DNA of 64,000 nucleotides from Mycolicibacterium fortuitum subsp. fortuitum (lineage in GTDB: Bacteria > Actinomycetota > Actinomycetes > Mycobacteriales > Mycobacteriaceae): contig NZ_AP025518.1 in assembly GCF_022179545.1 (NCBI RefSeq), forward strand, positions 5,890,001-5,954,000, read 5' to 3'. Positions 1 through 10,449 of this stretch are shown piece after piece. Positions within the stretch are counted from its first letter, which is position 1. Every line of letters begins with the position of its first letter. The notes below the pieces were generated by a model. The model ran no database searches. It had not been told where the DNA came from and saw only the letters and a program-made list of their open reading frames with translations. Made by a program: the position numbers and the translations under genes.

Positions 1-23
1 AGCATCGCGACAGCGGCGAAGCT

Positions 24-42
24 GCGGGTTGGGTTCACCCGC
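24..42 (-). terminator. Hairpin just downstream of asd
   Basis: A 6-bp inverted repeat (GCGGGT at 24-29, ACCCGC at 37-42) with a 7-base loop lies three bases past the asd stop codon. It could end the lysC-asd transcript. It has no T-tract, so it is not a classical intrinsic terminator; the call rests only on the hairpin and its position. Confidence 0.35.
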
Positions 43-45
43 GGA

Positions 46-2360
<2,315 letters not shown>

Positions 2361-2434
2361 TGTCTAACCCTTCGAGCTTCGGGAATGAGTCCCAGACAGG
2401 ATAAGGGAGACGCTCGCGCGATTTTCCCCGCCGG

Positions 2435-2440
2435 TAGCTT
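2435..2440 (+). promoter_or_regulatory. Candidate -10 box for a leaderless transcript
   Basis: TAGCTT lies 7 bases before the GTG at 2448 that starts the nitroreductase-like gene. This spacing places the transcription start on the start codon, the arrangement common for leaderless mycobacterial mRNAs, and no Shine-Dalgarno sequence is visible. Confidence 0.45.
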
Positions 2441-2447
2441 GGCTGGC

Positions 2448-3062
2448 GTGCCTGACACGCCGAACGGCCGGCTGGCCAGCACCAGCGTGCCGATCCATCC
2501 CGATCTCGCGGCCCGCTGGAGCCCCCGGGCCTTCGACCCCGATGCCACCATCACCGCTGACCAGCTCACTGCACTGCTGGAGGCTGCCCGATGGGCCGCC
2601 AGTTGGGGACACCGCCAGCCGGTGCGGTTCGTGGTGGGGACTCGGGGGAACGAGACATTCACCACACTCGCCGGCCTGCTCAAACGAGGCAACAGCTATG
2701 CCCGTTCGGCGTCTGCGCTGATCCTGGTGTGCGCCGACGAAGGAGAGGACGAGAGAACCGCTTTGTACGCGGCTGTCGACGCGGGGGCGGCGATTGCACA
2801 GCTGACGGTCGAAGCGGTCTCACGCGGCCTGATCGTCCACCCGATGGCCGGCTTCGACATCGACGGAGCGCGGTCCGCGTTCGGCATCCCGGAGGGGGTG
2901 CGGCCACTGGCAGTAGTCGCGGTGGGCACGCTCGGGGACTACTCGGCCGCTGATCCCGCGATCGCCGAACGTGACGGCCGGCCCCGCGAACGGCTGCCCC
3001 TGGAGCAAATTGCTTTCAGCGGCAGCTGGGGAAATGCGATTACCTCACCCAATTCGGATTAG
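2448..3062 (+). CDS. Nitroreductase-family protein
   Basis: 204 aa from the GTG at 2448. The pattern fits the FMN-dependent nitroreductase fold: an early R-W-SPRAFDPDATIT segment (usual S-x-R-xFd), then LLEAARWAASWGHRQPVRF (FMN-contact region), a middle segment with AAVDAGAAIAQLTVEAVSRGL, and a C-terminal valine/glycine-rich strand. Such enzymes reduce quinones, nitro compounds or flavins with NAD(P)H; the substrate cannot be read here. The open frame upstream of 2448 is antisense to lysC and is not coding. The gene is divergent from lysC and separate from galU (100 bases). The family is fairly sure, the role unknown. Confidence 0.75.
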   Translation: MPDTPNGRLASTSVPIHPDLAARWSPRAFDPDATITADQLTALLEAARWAASWGHRQPVRFVVGTRGNETFTTLAGLLKRGNSYARSASALILVCADEGEDERTALYAAVDAGAAIAQLTVEAVSRGLIVHPMAGFDIDGARSAFGIPEGVRPLAVVAVGTLGDYSAADPAIAERDGRPRERLPLEQIAFSGSWGNAITSPNSD

Positions 3063-3117
3063 TCACAAGTCTGCAATTACCGCTATTGCAATTCAGATGC
3101 TTTCCGTCAAACCGGCT

Positions 3118-3133
3118 CAGTGGTAGACCACTG
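3118..3133. promoter_or_regulatory. Perfect inverted repeat upstream of galU
   Basis: CAGTGGT-AG-ACCACTG is a perfect 7-bp inverted repeat with a 2-base spacer, 29 bases before the galU ATG. The short spacer fits a dimeric repressor operator better than an RNA hairpin. Two direct copies of TGCAATT lie just upstream (3072-3078 and 3087-3093). Confidence 0.4.
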
Positions 3134-3162
3134 GGAAGCCTTCAGATCCGGGAGAGGAACAC

Positions 3163-4128
3163 ATGGCTCGACAGACCATCCGCAAAGCCGTTATCCCCGC
3201 TGCCGGTATCGGTTCGCGCTTGTTACCTCTCACCAAGGCCATTCCCAAGGAGATGCTGCCGGTCGGCGACAAGCCGGTGGTCGAACACACGGTGCGCGAG
3301 CTGGTCAACTCCGGCATCACCGATATCACGATCGTGGTCTCAGGTGGAAAAACCTTGATCGAGGAGCATTTTCGCCCGAATACGACACTGGTCGATCAGC
3401 TCCGCGCCGACGGCAAGGACGCATACGCGGACGCGGTCGAGGAGGTCGGCGAGTTGTCCGCCCGCGGCCACATCACCTACCTGCACCAGCATGGTCCGTA
3501 CGGCAACGGCACCCCTGTCCTGAACGCATCCCGCTCATTCGGCGACGAGCCCGTCCTGGTGCTCTGGCCTGACGACGTCTTTGTCGCCGAGGCGCCCCGG
3601 GCCCAGCAGCTGATCCGGGCATACGAGCAGACGTCCTCACCGGTGCTGGCGCTGATGCCAATGGCTCCCGAGGATTCACGGCGATACGGAGTGCCGATCA
3701 TCAAAGAAGACCTTGACGGCGGCCTGCTCCGAATCACCGGAATCATCGAGAAGCCTCAGCCCAACGAGGCTCCCTCCAACTACGCGGCGATCGGCGGCTA
3801 CGTCATCACCCCTGGCGTCATCGATGAGCTGGCTGAACTGACGAAGCGTTGGTACGAAGGCTCCCTAACCGGCGAGATCTACCTGACCGACGCCATCAAC
3901 GCATACGCCAAGAGCCATGCCGTCTACGGTCAAGTGATCCAGGGACACTGGTGCGACACCGGCAATCCGTCGGACTACCTGGTCGCGCAGTTCGCTTTTG
4001 CGCTGGCACATCCCGAATACGGCCCGGTGCTAAGGGATCTGGCGTCCCAGCTCGACGGCCCGCTGTTGCACACGATTGCGCAGGAGATCGACAGCCCGAA
4101 CTCAGGTGGCGCGACGCCTTCTCCATAG
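3163..4128 (+). CDS. galU: UTP-glucose-1-phosphate uridylyltransferase
   Basis: 321 aa. It makes UDP-glucose from UTP and glucose-1-phosphate, supplying the sugar donor for the adjoining polysaccharide locus. The start AVIPAAGIGSRLLPLTKAIPKE is the nucleotidyltransferase signature with the conserved lysine, followed by EHTVRELVNSGITDI; GAFGDE is replaced by SFGDEPVLVLWPDDV; IEKP and TGEIYLTDAI are also typical. GGGAGAGGAAC upstream is the ribosome site. The 3' end overlaps the convergent BcsB-like gene by 27 bases, leaving no room for a terminator. Because most mycobacteria carry galU elsewhere (near Rv0993), this may be a second, locus-specific copy. Confidence 0.93.
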   Translation: MARQTIRKAVIPAAGIGSRLLPLTKAIPKEMLPVGDKPVVEHTVRELVNSGITDITIVVSGGKTLIEEHFRPNTTLVDQLRADGKDAYADAVEEVGELSARGHITYLHQHGPYGNGTPVLNASRSFGDEPVLVLWPDDVFVAEAPRAQQLIRAYEQTSSPVLALMPMAPEDSRRYGVPIIKEDLDGGLLRITGIIEKPQPNEAPSNYAAIGGYVITPGVIDELAELTKRWYEGSLTGEIYLTDAINAYAKSHAVYGQVIQGHWCDTGNPSDYLVAQFAFALAHPEYGPVLRDLASQLDGPLLHTIAQEIDSPNSGGATPSP

Positions 4129-6129
4129 AAGCGCCCCGGCCACCCCGATGAGCGCGGCGACGGCTACGACGGCGCCGATGAGAAGGTTCCGCGAGCCGGG
4201 CTGAGCCGACGATTCGGCTGTGTCAGCGGCGTTTTCGGTGGCTCGGATTGCGACATTCACCGGCTCGCCGCCCACCCCTGCGGCGAGCACGTCTCCGGTG
4301 AGCTTGGAGAAGTCGCCACCGACCCCTTCGAGGTAGCTGAACACGGGGTCGAGCAACGTCCAAGGGCCAGTGGTCGTCACGAGCAGGACCGAACGGTCGT
4401 GGGGCCGATCAGCGAAAGCCTGGATCGATCCGAGTCCGCCTTTGATGCTTGCGCGAAGCACGGTCGGCAGCTCGAAGTCGATCGCCGTGCCGTCACCACC
4501 GATGGGTGGTCTGAGCGAAGTCTCTTTGAGGCTTGCGGAGTTGGCCAGGATAACTGCTCCTGTGTTCGCACCCACAGCGGTGTTGAGGTCCACCACCTCT
4601 GGTGTCACCGCCGTGCCGGCGAAGCGCGCGATGGACGCGACCAACCGAGCGGCGGTAGCGAGTTGATTGGGGGCGCTCCCGTCCATCGCCACCATGAATT
4701 TGGGGCTGAACTCTGACGGTATGGCGCCGAAGCCGTCGAGTGGGGCGCCCCCACGGTGCACGCTCAACGTCGATTGCGGATTCACTTCGAAGGTAAGCGG
4801 AATGAGCAGCCCGCAGGCCTCGTGCGGTGTGTAGGTGAGGGCCATGTCAAGCGTGATGTATTGGCCGATCTTCAAGCTGTCCAGTTCGAAGGTCGCGTCA
4901 AGCCGGCCGGTGTTATCGAGCGCCGCCCGGTAGACCACCTCGCCGCCGGACCGGATCATCACTGCCGCCGCGTCATCTCTGGCTACCGGTGCGTAGTCAG
5001 CGAGCAGATGCACCGTTACGCCGTCGAGGCGGTCGGACCCGAGCGATGTACGACCGACGCCAACCGACATGCTGGCACTCCGGATGACATCGGTGCTGCC
5101 GGTCATGCCCAACTCGCCGAACGTCAACGTGTCACCGTGCGGGCCGGTGTCTGACGAGCCTGGCTGGTCGACGCGGACCGTGTCTACCTGCGCCAGTGAC
5201 TGAAGCTTGTTCACGAGTAGCGACAGTTGCGCCGAGAGCTCACCGCCTTGACCAGAGACCCGAAGGAACGCATCGGGAGCACCAGGGTTTTCGACATGCA
5301 GTCCGGGTTTTTCACCGCTCTCGACGACAACTGCCCGCGTCAGTTCGCCTGCAGACGGCGGTACGGCTCCTCGGGGTTGAGTGACGACCGTGATGATTGT
5401 CGGCTGGTTGCTGTACAGCCGCGCCAGCGTGGATACCAGCGTCAACACCGCTTGCTGCTCATCGGTATTGGCGTCGACCGGAGTGTAGATCGTGGCGCGC
5501 TGAAGCACCGGCGGGAAAAAGTCCGCGACCGTCGCCGCCGGTGCTTCTGAGCCGGTGAACACCATCGAGAGATCGCTGAGGACCAGCTGCTGGCGGGGCC
5601 AGCAATACGAATTGGTGTACATCTGCGGGTCGAACCGTGGCCGCAATTCGAACGTCAGACCCATCGGCGACCCTCGGCGTGCTGCCGAAATGTCAACGTC
5701 GAGCGGCGTTGTAGGCCTGCTGGATGCCCCGGGCGGCAGGTCGATTGCCGCGAGCAACTTGCCACTGTCGTCGCTGATGTCGAGGGTGCCTGCATCGAAA
5801 TTCAAGGGCGCCTTGATGATGCCGCGCAGCCGTACCGCAGTCAGGCCGGCCGGGACTGGCACTGACAGCTTCTCCGGGTTCTCGGGGGCGACGTATATCT
5901 CGGATTTCATCCCGAGTCCGGGCCCGGGGAGAGTAAGGCTCGGCTGTTCCGGTGGTGGCGGAGCGTCGACAGGTTCGGCATACGCTGGGGCGGCGGCTGG
6001 CCCTGCGGACAACGCCGGCATGATCCCCAACATCGCCGATACCAGCGCACGTGCCAGGAACCGTTGTGGATTCGCCGACGAAACGGACCTGTGCGGGTGC
6101 ACGCTGTTCGACCTGCTTTCGGACTCCAT
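4102..6129 (-). CDS. Exported, C-terminally anchored BcsB-like protein
   Basis: 675 aa. A long N-region with a hydrophobic stretch (about 25-50, ending PAYA-EP) looks like a signal peptide; a single transmembrane helix near 645-667 is followed by RRRRAT, so the body faces outward. The middle contains two beta-rich segments separated by alternating helical regions; LTFGELGMTG and the following beta-sandwich resemble cellulose synthase regulatory subunit BcsB. BcsB binds the glucan emerging from the synthase BcsA, but no BcsA-type synthase is in this window. The role here is probably handling of the exported polymer. The family call is by eye and moderate. Confidence 0.5.
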   Translation of the reverse strand: MESESRSNSVHPHRSVSSANPQRFLARALVSAMLGIMPALSAGPAAAPAYAEPVDAPPPPEQPSLTLPGPGLGMKSEIYVAPENPEKLSVPVPAGLTAVRLRGIIKAPLNFDAGTLDISDDSGKLLAAIDLPPGASSRPTTPLDVDISAARRGSPMGLTFELRPRFDPQMYTNSYCWPRQQLVLSDLSMVFTGSEAPAATVADFFPPVLQRATIYTPVDANTDEQQAVLTLVSTLARLYSNQPTIITVVTQPRGAVPPSAGELTRAVVVESGEKPGLHVENPGAPDAFLRVSGQGGELSAQLSLLVNKLQSLAQVDTVRVDQPGSSDTGPHGDTLTFGELGMTGSTDVIRSASMSVGVGRTSLGSDRLDGVTVHLLADYAPVARDDAAAVMIRSGGEVVYRAALDNTGRLDATFELDSLKIGQYITLDMALTYTPHEACGLLIPLTFEVNPQSTLSVHRGGAPLDGFGAIPSEFSPKFMVAMDGSAPNQLATAARLVASIARFAGTAVTPEVVDLNTAVGANTGAVILANSASLKETSLRPPIGGDGTAIDFELPTVLRASIKGGLGSIQAFADRPHDRSVLLVTTTGPWTLLDPVFSYLEGVGGDFSKLTGDVLAAGVGGEPVNVAIRATENAADTAESSAQPGSRNLLIGAVVAVAALIGVAGALLWRRRRAT

Positions 6130-6194
6130 GCCTGTAAACCCAACCGAAATCGGACTATACCGGCGGAAATAGCAGGCCGTGGGAGCTTCGAATG

Positions 6195-6203
6195 TTGCAA
6201 TTC
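6195..6203 (+). promoter_or_regulatory. TTGCAATTC motif, shared with other intergenic regions of the locus
   Basis: TTGCAATTC in the divergent gap between the BcsB-like gene and the EfeO-like gene. The core TGCAATT also occurs twice before galU (3072, 3087) and twice between the glycosyltransferase and flippase genes (8735-8754, read on the minus strand). A common regulator is possible; this is inference from repetition only. Confidence 0.3.
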
Positions 6204-6250
6204 TGCTGTTGCCTTGGCTAATCCGTGATCGTGCTGGAAAAGTCGATCAC

Positions 6251-7417
6251 ATGGGAAACCGCGCCCACCATGTCAAGGCCGCGCCGGCAGCGGCCCTGCT
6301 GGCGGCCGTCCTCACCGGAATGTCGATATCCGGGTGTGCGCCCAAACAGACCTTCGACGAAGGCGGGCCCGCAAGCGACGAGATCACGGTGGCCGCATCC
6401 GATGATTTCTGCCAGCTGTCAAAGAGAACCACCAGCACCGGATCGACCATCTTCGTCGTCACCAACAACGGCACCCTGGTCACCGAGTTCTATGTCTACG
6501 CCGCCGGCGACCGGGTCATCGGCGCTGTGGAGAACATCTCGCCCGGCCTGCAGCGCAAGCTGACCGTGCAACTGCCCGAGCCGGGCAAGTACTACACCGC
6601 ATGCAGGCCCGCCATGGTCGGGGACGGGATCCGTGCCGACTTCACCGTCACCGGCGACGCTGCCCGACCGACCGTGGGCAAGCTCGAAGCAGCCGCTGAC
6701 AGCTACAAGGACTACGTCGCCAACCAATCTCACGAACTGGTCACTGCCACGGCAGCATTCGTCGGCACGATCAAGAAAGGTGACGTCGAAGGCGCTCAGC
6801 CGCTGTACGCAAAGGCCCGCGCGTACTACAAGCGGATGGAGCCGGCCGCAGGGTCATTCCCGAACGATCTCGACTCCCGCATCGACGTGCGAGAAGCAGA
6901 CGTACATCCAGGTGAGAGATGGACCGGCTTCCACCGCTTGGAGAAGAACCTCTGGATGAGCAAGCCGCCGCCGGATACCAACGCAGTGGCAGATCAATTG
7001 ATGGCCGACGTGAGAGAACTCGACGCCGCTGTCGGTAATCCGAAGTGGACGATCGGTCCAGCCGAGTTCGTCGGCGGCGCACAACGCGTCCTCGAAGAGA
7101 TGGCCCGCAGTGCGCTGACCGGCCAAGAGGACGTCTTCAGCCACACCGACCTGTGGGATTTCCAAGCCAACCTCGACGGATCCCGCATCGCTGTCGGGGC
7201 AGTCCGACCGATCGTCGATGAACGCCGTCCGGGATTCGGCCTAGAGATAGACCAGGCATTCGCCAGGGTCGAGGGCGTGCTGGACAGACACCATTGGAAC
7301 GACGGATTCGTCTACTACGACTCGGTAACCGAACCCGAGCGTCGGGAGCTCTCCCAAGCCATCGAGGCGTTGAGCACCGTCGTGAGGCAAGTACAGGATG
7401 TGGTGGCACAGCGATGA
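6251..7417 (+). CDS. EfeO-type lipoprotein (cupredoxin plus M75/imelysin domain)
   Basis: 388 aa. A signal peptide ends in a lipobox with Cys29 (SISGC), so it is an anchored lipoprotein. Residues about 40-135 form a cupredoxin-like domain and about 145-385 an imelysin/M75 domain with the H-x-x-E motif (His228, Glu231 in HRLEKNLW). EfeO is the periplasmic part of the EfeUOB ferrous iron importer. Neither the permease EfeU nor the peroxidase EfeB is present here, so the gene is an orphan inside a polysaccharide locus. An earlier GTG at 6179 would add 24 residues before the signal peptide and is less likely. Confidence 0.85.
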   Translation: MGNRAHHVKAAPAAALLAAVLTGMSISGCAPKQTFDEGGPASDEITVAASDDFCQLSKRTTSTGSTIFVVTNNGTLVTEFYVYAAGDRVIGAVENISPGLQRKLTVQLPEPGKYYTACRPAMVGDGIRADFTVTGDAARPTVGKLEAAADSYKDYVANQSHELVTATAAFVGTIKKGDVEGAQPLYAKARAYYKRMEPAAGSFPNDLDSRIDVREADVHPGERWTGFHRLEKNLWMSKPPPDTNAVADQLMADVRELDAAVGNPKWTIGPAEFVGGAQRVLEEMARSALTGQEDVFSHTDLWDFQANLDGSRIAVGAVRPIVDERRPGFGLEIDQAFARVEGVLDRHHWNDGFVYYDSVTEPERRELSQAIEALSTVVRQVQDVVAQR

Positions 7418-7426
7418 GCAGCGTGA

Positions 7427-8686
7427 TCAACGCAGCGTGAAAGCCTTGTCGTAACAATTGAACACGGCATCTTTCGCGAATGTCGCATCGAATTGCCCAC
7501 GAGCACCTTCGGATATCTCATGGTTACGCCGAGGGTCGGCCAACTCAGCCATCGCCTCGACGAATTGTGCTGCCCGGTCGGCGATCAACAGCCCGTGCTC
7601 GCCACCTACGGCGAATCCATCCGCTCCCACGCTCGTCGAGACCACAGGTAGTCCCCGCCCCAGTGCCTCGATCACTTTCAACTTGATCCCGGAACCGAAT
7701 CGCAGGTGGTTGATCAAACCTGCTGCCGAACTCAACACGGCGGTGAGATCGTCGACGTAACCCTCCAGGCTCACCGAACTCCCGAACCGGCCTACCACCT
7801 CAGCCAGTTCTGGGCCGCAGTCCCGCCCGATGATGCGTAACCGGGCGTTCGGCATCCGGGTCAGCACCGCCGGCCACACGTCCGTCAGGAACGACCGCAC
7901 CCCATCCTCGTTGTGCGGCAACGACAGCAGTCCGACGAAAACGAAATCCGGTGCTCCACTGAACTGACGCGTGCGGAACGGCGGCGGCTTGACCAACGGA
8001 GGAACTGCCATCACATCGGCAGATCCTCGGCCGGCAACCCGGGCCGTCAACCTGGCGGCCTCCCCTGCGTTGACCAACAGGTTTCGGCGGAACCGCAATG
8101 CCGCCCGGTCTTCACTACGCCGGACCAGGGCCGCCTCCAGTCGGAGGAGCGCCCGTTGTGGCAGCTTGGCGTCGGCCAACGGCCGCAGCAAGCTGGGCAC
8201 ATGCTCGGCGAAATTGCCCAGCGGCCGCATCGCCACATCCGGATACCGGTCCGCTGCATCCAGCATGGCCGCGTAACGCTCAGAGAACAGGTCATCGAGA
8301 TAGCAGAGCTGCCGATCTGCATCTGCCTGCTCCGCATACTGCGCCATCCGAATGGTGTCGTAGATCTCCAGATCAGGCTCGATGCGCTCCAGCACCGCAT
8401 GCACCGCGCGGCCGACCTGCGCCGAGTACAGCAGAGATTCCTGCAGGGAGGCCCGCCCGGCCGGAATGCGGCTCGCCGCCGCAGCCATCGTGGCTTTCCG
8501 GTCCGGCCTGGGTAACGGGTGCAACGTAACGGGAAACTCGGGCTGAGGCCGGCCTCCGACGAGCAGGTAGTGCACACGTTCCGGGCCAAATCGATCGCGG
8601 AAATACTCAAGGAACCCGGCCAGCACCACCTTTTTGCCGGCATCGGTCGGATAAGGATCAACAGCACTCACGAGCGTCACGGACAC
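7427..8686 (-). CDS. GT4-type glycosyltransferase, PEP-CTERM-locus-like
   Basis: About 419 aa from the GTG at 8686, which has GAGGCAGG a suitable distance upstream; the frame is open to 8758 but the extra residues look non-coding. The chain starts VTLVSAVDPYPTDAGKKV, a GT-B N-terminal pattern also seen in sugar transferases of exosortase/PEP-CTERM loci, and has a C-terminal half with GLLSLPHNEDGVRSF, RIIGRD and GSGIKLKVIEALGRG (the E-containing donor-binding loop). It probably adds a sugar to the undecaprenyl-linked repeat unit in the cytoplasm. It converges on the EfeO-like gene (9-base gap) and is divergent from the flippase. Confidence 0.82.
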   Translation of the reverse strand: MSVTLVSAVDPYPTDAGKKVVLAGFLEYFRDRFGPERVHYLLVGGRPQPEFPVTLHPLPRPDRKATMAAAASRIPAGRASLQESLLYSAQVGRAVHAVLERIEPDLEIYDTIRMAQYAEQADADRQLCYLDDLFSERYAAMLDAADRYPDVAMRPLGNFAEHVPSLLRPLADAKLPQRALLRLEAALVRRSEDRAALRFRRNLLVNAGEAARLTARVAGRGSADVMAVPPLVKPPPFRTRQFSGAPDFVFVGLLSLPHNEDGVRSFLTDVWPAVLTRMPNARLRIIGRDCGPELAEVVGRFGSSVSLEGYVDDLTAVLSSAAGLINHLRFGSGIKLKVIEALGRGLPVVSTSVGADGFAVGGEHGLLIADRAAQFVEAMAELADPRRNHEISEGARGQFDATFAKDAVFNCYDKAFTLR

Positions 8687-8734
8687 CGCACACCTGCCTC
8701 GATTTCTTGAGTCGTCCGTCCAATCTCCGGGCCG

Positions 8735-8754
8735 CAATTGCATCACAATTGCAC
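8735..8754. promoter_or_regulatory. Paired TGCAATT motifs between glycosyltransferase and flippase operons
   Basis: The plus strand reads GCAATTGCATCACAATTGCA: on the minus strand this is two TGCAATT copies 11 bases apart. The same 7-mer occurs in the galU and efeO-like upstream regions. It sits about 50-70 bases upstream of the glycosyltransferase start at 8686. Confidence 0.35.
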
Positions 8755-8884
8755 CCACGATCGCGTGCTGACGCCGCTATTCGCCGCTGCGCGCGGTCAC
8801 CGCTGACATACACTGACCCCGCACGCCGGCATTAACCGAACTGGCGCTTGAACACCGTTTCAGCAAAGTCGACAGGAGAATTCG

Positions 8885-8944
8885 GTGGCGAGACTACGGT
8901 TCTTCACCGAACCGCATCTCGATGGCAGACAGCTGCGCACATGA
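8885..8944 (+). CDS. Possible 19-residue leader ORF coupled to the flippase gene
   Basis: GTG at 8885 is preceded by AGGAG (8874-8878) at ideal spacing, the best ribosome site in this gap. The ORF encodes VARLRFFTEPHLDGRQLRT and its TGA (8942-8944) overlaps the flippase ATG (8941) as ATGA. The flippase start itself has no visible ribosome site, so the small ORF may serve to deliver ribosomes to it. A function of the peptide itself is not implied. The alternative is that the GTG is a chance codon. Confidence 0.45.
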   Translation: MARLRFFTEPHLDGRQLRT

Positions 8945-10449
8945 CTCCGATCGATCCCGCCGACCCACCGATCGAAGACCCAGGCCGAGCTATTCAAGAT
9001 TCGCCGACAGCCAAGTCGGCCAACCTCGGCAAGCAGACGCTCTGGAACTACACCGTATTTGCCATAAGCAAAAGCTCCACACTGTTGATGACCGTGGTGG
9101 TCGCGCGTCTGCTGACCCCAGCCGAATTCGGCATCTTCGCCCTGGCGTTGTTGCTGGTGAACTTGTTCGATTACGTAAAAGACCTCGGTGTCGCCGAGTC
9201 GCTGATCCAAAGTCACCGACCCTGGAATCGAATCGCCCCAACCGGATTGACCCTGTCCATCGGATTCGGGGTTATCGCCGGAGCAGTGCTGGCCGCAACT
9301 GCAGGCATCGCAGCCAACCTGTTGCATCACCCCGACCTCGCTCCGTTGATCCGGGTTCTGGCAATCGCGTTGATGATCTCGGCCCTCAGCGTCGTGCCGT
9401 TGTCCTGGTTGCGCCGTGACCTGAACTTCCAGCGACGCTTGTTGCCGGAGTTCGTCGGCGCGGTGGTCAAGACGGGGCTCACCATCTGGCTCGCAGCCAC
9501 CGGCCATGGGGTGTGGAGCCTGGTCTACGGCCAACTCGCCGGCGTTCTGATAACCGCGATCATGTACTGGTGGGTCGCACCGACATTCATGTGGCCACGG
9601 TTTCAGCTGGACGAAGCCAAGGCGCTGCTGCAGTTCGGAATTCCCGTCACCGGCGTGACTCTGCTCGCCTACGCCATCTACAACGTCGACTATCTGGCCG
9701 TCGGAACCCGGCTCGGCACGACCGAACTCGGCCTGTATACCCTGGCTTACCGGGTGCCCGAGCTCGTCGTGCTCAACTTGTGCAGTGTCATCAGTGACGT
9801 GCTGTTCAGCTCGATGTCGAGGCTGCAGCACGAACGCGAGGCCATGTCATCGCAGTACCAGAAGGCATTGAGCATCGTCCTTGCGCTGACCGTGCCGGCC
9901 GGTGTCGGCCTGGCAGTGGTCGCGGGGCCACTCCTGCACGTTCTGTACGGGACACAGTACGACGGCGCCAAGAACATCTTGATCGTGCTGGCCCTGTACA
10001 CAGCCGTCTATTCAGCCTCCTTTCACGCCGGTGACGTGTTCAAGGCGGCGGGCCGCCCCGGCCTGCTCACCGCGATCAACGCGGCCAAACTCGTGCTGCT
10101 GCTCGGCCCCATCTGGTGGGCCGCCGGCCATAGCGCGACACTGGTTGCCGTAGCCCTTCTCAGTGTGGAGCTGGTTCATTTCGTCATCCGAATGACGGTG
10201 GTACGTCGAGTTATTCCACTACGGTGGACGCAGATTCTCTGCGTGGTCGGCCGACCGGTGGCAGCGGCAATCCCCATGGCCGCCATCCTGGTTGGCATCG
10301 GGCTCTTGGTTTCCCACTGGTCTGCACCGGTGCAGCTAGCCCTCCTGATTCCATTGGGAATGGTGATCTATGCAGCAGCACTGTGCGTCACTGCGCCGCA
10401 GTTGGCGCGTCCGCTCGCCGGTCGTTTGGCAGGAAGATTGCGAACATGA
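8941..10449 (+). CDS. Wzx-like polysaccharide flippase
   Basis: 502 aa, multi-spanning (about 12-14 hydrophobic helices). The start NLGKQTLWNYTVFAISKSST and VVVARLLTPAEFGIFALALL are typical of the MOP-superfamily oligosaccharide flippase family, which moves undecaprenyl-pyrophosphate-linked repeat units across the membrane. The downstream Wzz- and Wzy-like genes support a Wzx/Wzy-dependent export system. The stop overlaps the next start (ATGA at 10446). The ATG at 8941 was chosen because the family-typical sequence begins about 25 residues later and no good upstream alternative exists in this frame. Confidence 0.88.
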   Translation: MTPIDPADPPIEDPGRAIQDSPTAKSANLGKQTLWNYTVFAISKSSTLLMTVVVARLLTPAEFGIFALALLLVNLFDYVKDLGVAESLIQSHRPWNRIAPTGLTLSIGFGVIAGAVLAATAGIAANLLHHPDLAPLIRVLAIALMISALSVVPLSWLRRDLNFQRRLLPEFVGAVVKTGLTIWLAATGHGVWSLVYGQLAGVLITAIMYWWVAPTFMWPRFQLDEAKALLQFGIPVTGVTLLAYAIYNVDYLAVGTRLGTTELGLYTLAYRVPELVVLNLCSVISDVLFSSMSRLQHEREAMSSQYQKALSIVLALTVPAGVGLAVVAGPLLHVLYGTQYDGAKNILIVLALYTAVYSASFHAGDVFKAAGRPGLLTAINAAKLVLLLGPIWWAAGHSATLVAVALLSVELVHFVIRMTVVRRVIPLRWTQILCVVGRPVAAAIPMAAILVGIGLLVSHWSAPVQLALLIPLGMVIYAAALCVTAPQLARPLAGRLAGRLRT

